Assembly: GCF_003573695.1 (NCBI RefSeq)
Contig: NC_039358.1
Span: forward strand, 96,658,117-96,722,116
Direction: 5' to 3'
Length of the DNA: 64,000 nucleotides
DNA from: Papaver somniferum
Lineage: Eukaryota > Streptophyta > Magnoliopsida > Ranunculales > Papaveraceae
The notes beneath the pieces were generated by a model. It was not told where the DNA came from. It saw only the letters and a program-made list of their open reading frames with translations, and searched no databases. Shown here piece after piece: positions 46,304 through 58,661 of this stretch. The translations under genes and the position numbers were made by a program. Positions within the stretch are counted from its first letter, which is position 1, and each line of letters begins with the position of its first letter.

Positions 46304-47642
46304 GCATTCATGAAATTCAAAGCTACATAATAGGTCCATGGATGTAGTACCCATACCCAGTAAGCGTACTTACCCAGTCGAATATATTCAGATGCATTCG
46401 AAAATATTTCTATATGATATCGATCATTTCAATGACTCTCTAAAATACATGCTAGATATATATTTGATCGCCGATTAATTTTTGGTTGATTATCAAGTTG
46501 AATTTAAAGTGTTTTATGTAAATGACGAAAAGCTTAATACGTTCATATGGCTAAATTTGGTTAATCGTTATTTAGCCTACTCATTGTACACATTTAGATA
46601 TGGTTCATCCTTATCTAAGATTTTATATTTCATTTGTGTGAAAGTCAAGCTAAACCATCTAACGGTGGATATGATTTCTTATTTTCTAAGCTATCTTAGC
46701 TTGAATCTCAAGTAAAAATTTCATTTAACGGTGAATGTTGTTTTGCTTGATTACAAACCTATCTCAGATTAAATCATAAGCAACCTATGGTCTTGAAAGT
46801 CTATATAAAGAGAAGCTCTTACATCTGGGAAAACTAATCCCGACACTTTCGTGTATCCTGGTTGCAAACTAGAGTCAATTCTCTCTTAACCTGGTTTCCA
46901 TATTTTCCCGTGAAACATAATTAGGTTTATGACTTAAAGACTTCGCTTGGGATTCGTGAAGCCAGGTCCGACGATTTTATCTTTGATAATTCGTGTTTCC
47001 TGATCTTAATCTTCTATCATTTTGAGTTTACCTCAGTTCTGAGTTATCTCGAGTTTATCTCCGATAGGTAAAATATAAAGAAATCACAAAGTTCTTCGTC
47101 TCATACTTTATGATTCCAAAATTAATTATTCTATCTATTAGTTAAGTTATTGTGAGGTGAATAATAATCTATGATGTTCTTCAGGAGTCATAAGTACCAT
47201 ATTTTAAGGTTTGCTGAGCTTTATGCTTATTGCAATCGATTTCCTAATTCACCTTGATTTTTGATCTAAACGGAAATCAGAATAAACTTATCTGTGGGAG
47301 ACAGATTGGTTTATAAGTCTTCTTCTTTAGGTTGAAGCAACTTCTAGGCTGTAAAGGACGTCAGCTAGGGGAATCAAATGCGCAGAGTCCTGCTGGGATT
47401 CAAGAGGCATAAGGAGCGCGACTGTACCTGAATCGGAGTGAGACTGGGTTCGGGCTCAACTACATTCTAGGACGAAGTTAATTGATAGTAGGATAAAATC
47501 TGTAACAGCTTAATACAGTGTGGTGTTCAAGTCTGGACTAGGTCCCGGAGTTTTTCTGCATTTGCGGTTTCCCCATTAACAAAATTTCTGGTGTCTGTGT
47601 TATTTCTTTTCCGCATTATATTTTTATTTATATAATTGAAAT

Positions 47643-50002
47643 TATTAGAGCATTGCTCGGTCGAACTCGCATGTGTTGCTATCTCAAGCATGTTTTTCAA
47701 TGTTAGTGATCAAAACTATAAGTCTTGATTTCTAGTCTACTATAACTAAGTCTCGGACTAGGATAGAAAGTGTAGTTGAGCTCAAGAACTCCATGTCAAT
47801 CATCATACAAGACGAAGAACTACTCAAGGAACTGGTGGAACTTCATCGACTAAAAGGTATGTGGAGACTTGAACTTATCTATCACTCAAAATTCTATCTA
47901 CTCTATCTCTTATTTTGAGACAAAAGTCGTTTTGCTATATAGACTTTGATTATACACATTTGCTATTTCGAGCCGAGTTTATCTCGCCTATCTATTTCTC
48001 GAAATATGTGTTGGTAAGCTTTTGCTTTGGCCAAGTTCATCTTTACCTAGTGACGAAATTCATGTTATGTTTCAATCACTTTGAAAATTTCTTACTTTGA
48101 CAAAAAATAGTTTATGAATAACAACTATATAATAACGTCCTCTAAGAATTTTTTAATGATTGAAATGAGAGTTTAGATTATATAACCAATGATGGATATA
48201 AGCATTGTGTGGTAACACATATATGTATAAGTCCTTTTTCTTTGAACCTAAGTTTGCGAACTTTGTTGATCAAGAGAACCGGAACAAGAGCTGTGAACTC
48301 AGTCTGTGAACTGGCGGAAGTTCTCGACCCGAGAAAATCTGCTGGAGTTTGAGAACTCCTTCCGGGAACTTAAGTCCGCGAACTAAGTATGGGAACTTAA
48401 GTTGGTTATATCTAAAGACGATTTTTTGTGAACTTATATTTATATTAACTAAGGAATGCAAAATGCAAACCGTGGCTATAAAGTTCATGAACCGATTCGA
48501 GTGAATCAAATCGTTTTTGCTTCGATTGTGTCTTGTGTAGTTACATAAGATTTCCTTGCAATTGAACAACTCTCTAACTAGTTCACTTGAGTCATTTGAA
48601 CTAGTGATGGTGAAGAAGAATATGGTTGATATAAAAGTGCTCATATGGCTAACCATTTGGTTAACTATTGTTGAACCAACAAACGTACATGTTTGGGTAC
48701 GGTTACACAAACCTAAAATCGTGCATTTCATTTGTGTGTAACAAGATAAGTTTTCGATCCAACGGTTGAAAGATATTAGCTTGAATCTAATCAGGTTTTC
48801 ACTAACGGTGAATATTGAATGCTTTGTTACCAAGCTAACATTGATTGCAAACCCTGATTTAAAAGAATATATAAGGGAGAACTCTAGCAACCGGGAAACC
48901 TAATCCCCACACCTCCTGTGTGATACTAGTTGTATTAGATAGAGTCGATTCTCCTTTAACCTTAGGTTTCTTCTTGTAAACCAGGTTAACGACTTAAAGA
49001 CTTCATTGGGATTGTGAAGCCAGACCGATACTACTTTCTTGTAGTTGTGTGATCTGATCTTGCTGATTCTATCGTTTTGAGTACAATCTTCACGATTGGC
49101 TTGAGATTAATATCTCTGATAGGAAAGATATAAAAGTAGTCACAAACATCTTCGTCTCATCGTTTTTGATTCCACAATATCTTCTTTCGCCGCGTCGATT
49201 AAGATTATTGTGAGGTGATTAATAATACTAGGTTGTTCTTCGGGAGTATAAGTCCGGTTTATCAATTGGTTCATGTTCACCTTGATTTATCAAAAGACGG
49301 AATAAAACTTGTAGGTATTTCTGTGGGAGACAGATTTATCTATTACTGTAGACTTTTCTATGTGATACAAATTTGTTTATTAAAGTCTTCGAATTTGGGT
49401 CGTAGCAACTCTTAGTTGTGGGTGAGATCAGCTAAGAGAATCAAGTGCGTAGTATCTTGCTGGGATCAGAGACATAAGTAGCGCAACTGTACCTTGGATC
49501 AGTGTGAGATTGATTGGGGTTCAACTACAGTCCAGACCGAAGTTAGTTTGTAGTAATCTAGTGTCTGTAGCGTCTTAATACAGTGTGTGTTCAATCTGGA
49601 CTAGGTCCCGGGGTTTTTCTGCATTTGCGGTTTCCTCGTTAACAAAATTCTTGTGTATGTGTTATTTCTATTCCGCATTATATTTTGTTATATAATTGAA
49701 ATATCACAGGTTGTGCGTTAGAATCAATCAATTGGAAATCCGACCTTTGGTTGCTGATTTAAATTGATTGATACTTGAACATTGGTCTTTGGTACCATTC
49801 AAGTGATTTCTCTTGTATTCAATTAGAATCGCGGATTACTATTTGCTTGAGTAAGAATTGAATCGAGAAAGAGAGATATTAACTCTTTGATATACTTTGT
49901 TAAGATTGAGTCTAGTTGATTCTCTTGAAAGTATATTGGAGTTTGTCCATGCGGATTGCTAATCGAAATATTGGGTGAGGTTGTTGTACCCCCGCTTTTT
50001 CA
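47643..50002 (+). mobile_element. Solo SIRE-like LTR inserted in a related LTR
   Basis: It starts TATTAGAGCATTGCTCGGTC and ends CCCGCTTTTTCA. It is flanked by exact GAAAT duplicates (47638-47642 and 50003-50007), and the host LTR sequence 'ATAATTGAAAT/ATCACAGGTTG' is continuous when it is removed. It is much closer to the LTRs at 2434 and 15548 than to its host LTR. Confidence 0.88.
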
Positions 50003-50308
50003 GAAATATCACAGGTTGTCTGTTATATCAATCATAGTTGATAAATCCTTCCTTGTTTGTTGGATAAGACTTGATTGAACTTGGATATTGATTTTTGAGA
50101 TCGTCCAAGTACTCTCACGTTATAATCAGGTTTACAGACTCGTTTCTGTTTAACCACTGATTGTGTAGAGAAAGAGATAAAATAATTTAACATTGTTCCT
50201 TGATTGAGTATCATTAAGTTGTAACTCTCAGAATATTGTTAAGGCTTAGTCCATACAGGTTTCCGAACGAAAAGGTTGGGCGTGGTTGTTGTACCCACGG
50301 TTTTCAAT

Positions 50309-50323
50309 TGGTATCAGAGCAGG
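50309..50323 (+). promoter_or_regulatory. Primer-binding site (tRNA-iMet type)
   Basis: TGGTATCAGAGCAGG two bases after the LTR end TTTTCA. It is identical to the site at 4935 and sets orientation and the LTR end. Confidence 0.9.
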
Positions 50324-50371
50324 CAAACACGTTAAGACCTCATAAGTCTGTGTTTGAAGCAATCTAATTCT

Positions 50372-51320
50372 ATGTACATAAGTATTATCTCTATAAACGT
50401 ACCGCCAGACTTCGATGGCTCGAATTACTTATGGTGGACAATTATTATGCGTGCCTTTTTACAAGCTTGTGACTTCCAAACTTGGGTCTGTGTTGTAAAT
50501 GGTTATAATCCTCCAACAGTTGTAGTTAACGGTGCAACTGTTGAGAAAGACATAGTGGATTATAGTGAAATCGAGATTAGTGCTGCAAAACATAATTCTG
50601 ACGGTTTGAACGTTATTATTCATGCCATAACCCCAGATCTTCAGCACCATGTGACTTCGTGCACTAAGTCTAAAGATGTTTGGGATATATTAACAACCGT
50701 ATTTGAAGGGAATACCTCCGAGAAAGAAGCTAGGTTTCAAAACTTAATTTTTGACTGGGAAAACCTTTGTATGGCTGATAAAGAATCGTTTGATGAGTTT
50801 AATCACAAAGTGTTTGAAATCTTTAATACATCTTACATGTTGGGTAAGACTATTCCTGAAAAAAATATTGTGATGAAAATTCTTCGATCGCTACCAGCTA
50901 GATACGAGTCTAAGAAACATGCCACCATTGAAGGAAATAATTGATCCAGGAATAATCTTGTTGTGAAGTTAAAAATCTTTGATCATGAATGCAAATCCAA
51001 GGATGGAAAGGATATATCATTCAAATCACAAAATAACATTGAACTACTTGATAAAAGTAGAAGTGTTGGAAACTCTGTGAACGATCCAAGTGAAACTGAT
51101 TCATCAGGTGAAGAAAAGTAAAAGGTTCATTAGAGATCTTCTTTTGAAGATAAGTAAACGGTTCATTAGAGATAAACCTAAATCATCAGTTAAGTCACAT
51201 AATCGTATTCCTCCTAAAAACAAGGATTCAAACGATGCTGATGATGAGGATATTCCATAGTGCTTCAAGTGTAAATGGTTCGGCCACTTTGCGAATGAGT
51301 GCCCAAATCGTAGAAATAAG
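50372..51320 (+). pseudogene. SIRE-like copia gag
   Basis: ATG 50372 opens MYISIISINVPPDFDGSNYL. The frame to 50944 has WWTIIMRAFLQACDFQTWV, VTSCTKSKDVWDIL, EKEARFQNLIFDWENLCM and VMKILRSLPARYESK, the UBN2 gag pattern. After the stop at 50942-50944 and further changes, a zinc knuckle CFKCKWFGHFANEC (CX2CX4HX4C) lies at 51261-51302, directly after a TAG. It lacks a protease and everything downstream, so it is a relic. Confidence 0.85.
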
Positions 51321-52640
51321 CTGGAAACAAAGGTCTTGCTTCAACTCTTGATGAAACTTCTGATAATTATGATTATGCAGAAGAAGATAAATCAAGCGTA
51401 GCACTCTTGGGAGAAAATATCAATTTTATAATTGTAGGAATACCCATATCAATCTTGGCAATTTTCTTGATGTTACTTCATCAAAAGCTTTGGAGGATGT
51501 GATGGATTTTTCGTTTACTAATGAAAACCCCAGTTATGATGTTTCAGGAACTCAACTTTGCATGGATGCTTGTACCGTTATGGTTCCTGAATCAACCTCC
51601 AACCCGACATGTCCTTATTGTACAAGTAAGTACAAACGTAAGTTAAGATATGTCAACAAACTGTAACGGAGGGCTAGTAAGTTGATTTCAAAGGATAAGG
51701 TTAAAACCCGAAGAAAGAAAAGATTTATGTCTGTTCGATCTGCAAAGAAGAATGTTGAATCTGTGTGCATGAATATAGTGGTGAGCCATCTTCCACTCAC
51801 CCAAACATAACATGACTGCGTTAAAAATGCATTTTGTCTCATGTGCCCGTATAAGAGACAAGAACTATGCACAACCGGGCTTTAGGGTTAAACTATCTTT
51901 GTTTGCGTCTTGAATATTATTACTAGAATTACTTTCAAGTAATGAAAAAGATTGTACCCTATATAAACAAAGAAGGCTAAAATTGACATTTTCATCCTTC
52001 TAGGTTTGTTTGTTGTTTCATTATGTGAACTATATGATCTCTTGTTGTATGTTCTGTAACCCTGCATGTTGATACCTTGCTCTTCACACCTCTTTGGAAC
52101 TTTTTTATAAGAAGGCTGCTTGTTGAGCAGTATTTATTTGTGTTAGACACAAACCCATATTCTAGCGAATCATTGAAACTCCAAGCAAAATCCCTTCTCG
52201 CGAGATTTTTTTCCCATGGCGGTTGATTTCTTACCAACCACAAAGGAAAAAGAGATATCCTATCCTTATGATTAATATCACAAAAAAGGAAAAGGAAGAA
52301 CATGAAGAAACCTATGGCAAACAGCTCAAACCATCATAGGTTTTCTAATGTTCTCGAAGAAATAAAGAAGACCAGATGGAGGTGCAGGGGCTTAGAGCCA
52401 TTCTACAAAGATCTTTGGGTATATAGAAGGCGCTGGTCAGACAACAATTAAAAAGGTTCGAAAGAGTTCACTTTTTTATTCATTAACCATATGTTCCAAT
52501 GCCCATTGTTAACATTGAGTTCGGGGATGATAACGAGTTTTTCAAGAATCTTAATATCTATGAAACTTCTCATGAGAATTTATTCTTGTTTTCGAGAAGG
52601 ATAACTAGGGATTGGTATAGCATATTGTAGTTGCAGGAAA
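51321..52640 (+). other. Decayed region after gag, no ORF supported
   Basis: Fragments near 51340-51790 read as acidic then Cys/Lys-rich peptide in changing frames and may be the remainder of the SIRE-like gag-pol start. From ~51800 to 52640 I see no coding sequence, LTR or repeat boundary. Confidence 0.3.
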
Positions 52641-53498
52641 TCCTACACTACACCCCTCATATGATTTCATTGTTAATCAACTCATTTTTAGGTTTACACT
52701 CTTAATTTTATTGATTAATCTTTAAATGTTCTTACAAGAAAAGATAAAGAAATCAAGAATGATCTCTGCTCTGGACTTTCTCTCTTCTATTTACTTGTTT
52801 CTTACTCAAAAAGATCTCCCCCTTTCTTTACAACTCGAACGACTATTTATAAAGAAATACATAGTGGATGACAGCTAATCTGTCCTTTATTTTCGGGTAT
52901 GGTTTGCGACATTCTCGCAACCTTAAAAATGTTAATTTCTCCAACTCTTTAATTTTCGAAGAACTATCATATCTTTCTCGTGATCTTTGTTGACGTCATT
53001 TATTTTATCATTTCTGAAATTGTTCTGCGACGCTGCTGTGCTGTGTCATTGATAATTTCGCTGAAACATTGCCGTTGCGAGATTCTGATCCTACATCTTG
53101 CCTCTTCTCATATCTTCTCTGCAAAGTAGAGAATGATGTGAGAAATGCCGCAGCTGCTTATCTTTTCATATTCTGCATTTATCACACGTATTCTTTCTTC
53201 CATTTATTTCTCGACACGTCTTTTGTAACCGTTACTTTTTAACCGCTTATATCTTTCCGTATTAACCGTGTTTATTCTCTCGAGGATAAATTCCCTCTAT
53301 ATATATTCCTTTTCACTCTCTTCTTCTTTCTTTTTATCTTGTCTGCAACTTCATCGTTCTTCTGCAAATTCCATTGTTGCAACTTTTCTTCTTTCTTCTT
53401 CAATCTTTTTAATTTCTTCTTCATATTCATACTATTTCTTTTGCAAATCTTCATAGTTCATAATTTTCTTCGAAACAATCTCCCTGCTATTATCTTCC
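52641..53498 (+). other. Upstream region of the coiled-coil pseudogene
   Basis: AT-rich with an extended pyrimidine-rich leader (53150-53490) and TATATATA-like sequence at 53297-53305. It begins with a TGTAGTTGCAGG-type sequence that could be an LTR start, but no partner copy is visible. The 60-78-codon ORFs on both strands here reflect the CT-rich tract and are not called. Confidence 0.3.
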
Positions 53499-55576
53499 AT
53501 GGATTCATCAAGGTTAGTTTTCTTTTTTCTTCTTTATGAGTTTTGCTGAAATTGAACTTGTTTATTGCCTTATTTGATGTTGTTTATGTGATTCCCATAC
53601 TCTTGTTATTTCAGCAAAAGCGCTTCCAACACTAGATTTACAGTTCAGAACCCTAACATTCCCAAGTCGCAGCATAAGGTTGTTGCACATAAAAAAAGTA
53701 TGCGAATGAGAAGGTAGTAAGAAACACTATCCTTTTATAATAACAATATTGTTGCCTCTGTTTCTTATCTGGATTGTAATTCGCAGGGTGATAAAGATGT
53801 TAATAAACCAAACAAGAAATCTCGCCACCTTAAAACTGTTCCAACTTCTGTTCCCTTCCATTTACTCATCTCTTCTAAATCTTCTGCGACATCTTCGCAA
53901 GATAAACTTTTATCTCCAATTCGCGAAAAAGATACCTCAGACTTCATTTCTTCAGCTGACCTCTCAATGATTGAAACTCCCCTTGTTGATCCTGCTGTGA
54001 ATTGAAACCTATTCTCTTCCCATTGAGAATGTTTCTCAACCTTCTATCTCTACCAGTTCTTTACCTAAGTCTCTTCCTTTTTCGAAAGAAACCGTGGAAG
54101 GGATAGATATTGCCTTCAAAGTTTTATTTGAAGTTCTGGATGATGTCAAGAAGTCTTCTATTGATCCTATCAAGTCTAATGTTTGCAAAATTCTTAGCAA
54201 GCATTTGGGTTCTGACAGAGCTGCTTCGCAGACAGCTTTGGAAAAAGAATGTAATGCTCTTCGTCTCGAAAATCATAAGCTTCAGAATGTTTTACTGGAT
54301 CGTGATAATCTTCGCAAGAAGAATGATGATTTGAGAGGTATAATTTTCTTATTTGTGTCTTTAATTTGCCTTCTTAATGGTTTTATCCTTCCCATATTTA
54401 ATTATCCTTGAAATCCCTCTTTCGCATGTTAAGCTTTAAACCAGAAACGAATAATGGAGAGATATCAATTTGAATCTGCTGTTGAAGAAGCCCTTGTTGA
54501 TAAATAAATCTTGATGGGTCAATACAACCAATTAGATAACCTCTATTCATATTCTCTTGATCATATAAAAAATCTTACCAATGAAAATATCCAATTAATT
54601 CAAAGACAAGATTTATTAAGTAATGAAGTATCCCGTCTTTCTTATTCCTTTAACTAAAGCTAATTTAGGGATGGAAACTTTATCAGATGAGAACAAAACC
54701 TTGTCCCAAGAGAAGAGAACTTATTTAAACAAGATGGCGATATCTTCGCAACAACTTAGTATTCTTCAAAAAGTATGTGATGACCAAGAGCAATCTCTTC
54801 GCTCTTTAAGAAATGAACTTAAAGAAGTAACAGAGTCATCTATCGCTGAAATAGATACACTCATTCAAGGTAGAATAGCATTAAGTGTAAAGGAGAATCA
54901 ATTTAAAGAACAATATTCCAAATTAGAAGAATCTTATTCTTCTCTTGCGAAGAAAAATGTCTTTCTTATTTCTAAAGAGAAAAATCTTCAGTCTCGACTT
55001 AAAGGTTTAGTTGGAGATAAATTTGATGATGCGATGGACCGTTGGGAGAATAGTTGTATATCCTTGATTCAACACCTTATTTCGCAAAAGGAAGGTAGTC
55101 ATAATAGTTTGACTGCCTTAATTATCTTTTCTTTGTCATATCTCTCTGAATTCCTTATCTTAATAAAATTTTGTATTCTATTTTTCGCAGAGTCTGAGAA
55201 GAATCTTCATTCTTCCATTTGTGTTTTGGAGGCTAAATATGCCAAAATTCGAAAAGAAAATGCATTTCTCGTCTCTACCCTTACTGGTTCTCGCGACCAA
55301 GCAGAAAGAAGACTTGATTATCTTGCTTATTTTAAGGATATTCAAGATAAGAATCATCAGAGAGCACTTCTTCGCCAAGTTCATCTCCGGGATGAAGTCC
55401 TTGTAAATGACATTTTATTGTCCAACTCTCTTCCTCCTACATCAATTGATCCTTTAGAAGTAGATGATGATGAAGTTCCTCGTCCTGCTGATAGTGATTA
55501 TGATTACGAAAGCGGTGCAGAGGATAATTTCTTAGAAGATGAAGAAGAGGTTCCTTCTAAAGAAGCATCTGCTGGT
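53499..55576 (+). pseudogene. Coiled-coil protein gene of transposon-associated type
   Basis: ATG 53499 opens a 14-nt exon with a GTTAGT donor, followed by candidate exons from 53615, 53787, 54435 and 55190 after TTTCAG, TCGCAG and TTCGCAG-type acceptors. The body is Lys/Ser-rich, then a long coiled coil (EKECNALRLENHKLQNVLLD; EKRTYLNKMAISSQQLSILQ; DQAERRLDYLAYFKDIQDKN) and an acidic tail (DYDYESGAEDNFLEDEEEVP). Frameshifts near 53997 and 54650 and a TAA near 54507 inactivate it. Multi-exon coiled-coil proteins of this kind occur in plant 'gypsy-type transposon' and PMD families, which is inference from architecture. A gypsy-like element starts at 55577, and its first three bases (TGA) supply the present stop codon. 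Confidence 0.55.
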
Positions 55577-57208
55577 TGATGGATTTTCAAATGATGTTGT
55601 AGTTGTGGTAAAAACTGGGTTCTTTTAAGACTTGTGAAGAAAACAATTTTTAGATTTAAATTAAACAAGCAAATAAAAAGAGTTGTTCAAAGTTATAGAG
55701 AAAAAAACACCAAGACTTGGATTCCACCATTGACCCATTATTTGATAAATTCTAATAATTAATATTCATGCAATTTTTCTTTTAGAGTGATTCTAATTTT
55801 ATGCCTTTTGTAGATTTTTGAAGTAATAAATGTAAACACCAAGCGTGAAACATAAAAATTCTTAAACTAAGCATGCTCCATCAAAACGAATCACAATTAT
55901 TCAATAAAAATCAATTATCCAATATAAATTCCATGCAAATAATCATGTAAAAATATTGCAAATAAATATTAAAATTAGAATTATACCAATTAATGTGGAA
56001 CAATGGCTTCCTCCGTCGCCTTGGCTAATGGGTTTAGCTCCTCATCCCGAAAACACACTCACAAGATGTATTCATGGCTAAATAAGTGTTTTTATTGATG
56101 AAAATAATTGATAATTGAAATTATCAACGCTGCAGAAGTGTTACAGCGTCACTGTTACAAAGGGGTAAGTGTTTTTGAGACTGTTGTAAACGATAAGCCC
56201 TTTCTGCTGTATAAGAACGATACTTGTTCTGCTTTTAAGACTGTCGAAGAACGACGGACTCTGCGAGTCTGTTCTTCGTCTTCTTCTTCCTCCTCGAGCA
56301 GCAGCAGCAGGAGCAACAATACCTCCTGTAACTTCTTCTTCTCGTCTCTAAACTTCTCCTAACTCTCTCCTAAAACTTTCTAACCCTTCTTATAACTCGA
56401 CCCAACCTTTTTATAACTCAACAGGGTCATCAAATCCCGATGAAATCTCCTCTTTTTCTTCTCTGAGGTTGAAACGATAATCAGTTCTGTTTTCTTTTTT
56501 TCACGTGCTGTTAGCTATATAATAGCTACCAAACTCTTCCCTAGACTTGAATAGGACCATGTACATGTTAATCCAGCGTCAAAGTCCTCCAGAAATATCT
56601 CAAAAATCTTCTAAACTCGAAACAGAACACGTCTCTCTGTTGGGACTTTGAAACCCTCTCTCGGCCATTCCAGCCCAATTGGATGGGTCCAATCGATTGT
56701 ACTGGGCTTGTTATTGTCTGGGAAGTTCATCCCAATCGATTTGCAGCATTGAATCTCCCTGAACAGCTCAAACAATTTGCTTCCAAAATCAACAGCGTGA
56801 AACCAAGTTTTCCCGCCTTTTTTTTCAGATTTGAATTATGAAGATGACCTCCCCATTATCCAGTTCGAGAGTCCCTTTAGTACATGCCCTGAAATGGGTG
56901 CCCCTTATCCATAGTGAGAGTCCGAATAACACTTTCCCCTTGGGTGCAAATAGTAATTTTTCTGGGATATTTTCAACACTTTTTCAGGGTTCCTCCGGGG
57001 TATTTCTGAGGTGCTTCCAACATACTTCTGGGGTGCTTCTGGTACGTTATCTACGGAGGTTCAAATGCCACATTTTGAGCCAATTTCGCCGCAAAAGCTT
57101 ATTTCTCCAAAAACACCTACAAAGACATAAAATAACCAAATAAGTACAAAATCGAGCACTAACAATATAAACAATTGGGACAAATTAGACACATAAATGC
57201 GTCTATCA
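55577..57208 (-). repeat. 3' LTR of the gag-protease element
   Basis: Minus strand: TGATAGACGCATTTATGTGT...AAATCCATCA, 1632 bp. The first ~100 bp match the LTR start at 5668, while most of the rest is diverged. It contains CTT/CTC and CAG trinucleotide runs (56277-56313). Confidence 0.88.
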
Positions 57209-58661
57209 AATACCCCCAAACTTATTATTTGCTAGTCCCGAGCAAATCAAAACTACAAAATAAAATCCTAACTCACTGTCGCAGGCATCGTCGATTGCAT
57301 TTAGCGTATGCAATAAGCCTTTAAACCCCTAGGTGGCCCTAGTGGCCGAGTTATAGTCTCGGGAGGGCTTACCAGAGATATACCCACAAAACCTGTACTC
57401 CAGACCTTAGCTATCTACGCAGAACCTTGGAAGGAACTAAAGAATATCCTTGGTTCGCATACTTATTGACTACAGGAAGAAGTACCCTGATGCGAAATTC
57501 CAATTGCTGTACACGAGTTTGCACTCAAGCATACTAAAATTCATATAAAGTGACAGAGCTCTACTCAGATAGTTGCACTATGGACATCATATTTGGAGTC
57601 AAAACTAATCACATGGATAGATCAAGAAGATGGATATAGAAAAACATAGATGGTTTTGATGTTTACTAAGTGAACGGCGTTTCCCATATCTGTCTGAAGG
57701 CCTCCGCCAAAATGAACCTATCCTAATGGCTTGAGATACTAGTCTGACTAATATCAACACACTGGCATATACAAGGGTACCAGTGGTCGATAACCTAACT
57801 CTAGGTCAACACAACTGGCATATACAAGGGTACCAGTGGTCGACTTTATTGAATTTATTCCTTTTGGTCAAATGGTCTGGTCTCAATTTCTTTTTCTTTT
57901 TTTTTTTTTTCAACTTTTTTTTCAACTTTTTTTTCAACTTTTTTTTTTTTTTTGGTATCTCAATCACTCTAATTCACCCTAGCATTGGTAACAACTTGAA
58001 TCGTGAGCCCCACCTAATCACTTATGGTAACATTGTTTAAAAACAAAATAGAATTAAAATAGAAGTGAAAAGGACTCAACGAGATATGGTGAAACTATCA
58101 TGTTATTTCTAACACCTGAGCTCTGTGCTTTTATGAATAGACTCTTCTAGATGTTTCCATCTAATCAGATTGGTTCCTCAACCCCTACAACCAAAATGCT
58201 TCCATCCACTTAGATTAGTTAGTGCAATCCTAAATACGCATAAATTTCTAGGCTCTGGAGTTTATTTATTGCAAAAAGGTGACAAAAAGTGTTTCTTCCC
58301 CACCCCCAAACTTAAATCTTACATTGTCCTCAATGTTCTAAAGATGAAATTAAAAGCATGAACAAGGAGAAACTATTACCACTGGAGGGAAAAGAAATAA
58401 GGAAGGATATTACCGTATCACATGAACGCGGGAGCCTCCCAGTAAATGCTAAATTTATAGTCATTAGCTAGACATCAAATACCTCAAAAAGAATTTTCAC
58501 CTTCCAAAGTCGTATACCAATAGTCGAAACAATTGTGGGTCCAAAAGACCAAATAGAACTGCCACTAATAGGAGACAAATGGTCAAGATCAGAAAAATGA
58601 GCAGAAAGAGCACAACCTGATCTAAAGTTTCTCGCAAGACAATTGGATTTATCTGGAGTGC
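57209..58661 (-). other. 3' untranslated region of the gag-protease element
   Basis: Homologous to 9914-11211. It contains the duplicated hairpin motif (57761-57836), a T-rich tract with repeated CAACTTTTTTTT units (57897-57956, plus strand) and the polypurine tract next to the LTR. No ORF is supported. Confidence 0.65.

Larger units (their letters stand above)
42696..52640 (+). mobile_element. 5' half of a SIRE-like copia element
   Basis: The LTR is recognisable at 42696-43750, 46304-47642 and 50008-50306, interrupted by a CACTA-like element and a solo LTR. A Met-initiator primer site (50309) and a gag (50372 on) follow. Downstream of the zinc knuckle the coding part decays and no protease, integrase or reverse transcriptase is present. 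The 3' boundary near 52640 is approximate, because a different sequence type starts there. This LTR is clearly diverged from 2434-4933. Confidence 0.7.

Noticed and set aside
48270..48890. 206-codon minus-strand ORF
   Set aside because: It lies in a solo SIRE-like LTR on the opposite strand. No family is visible and the LTR repeat structure explains its length.
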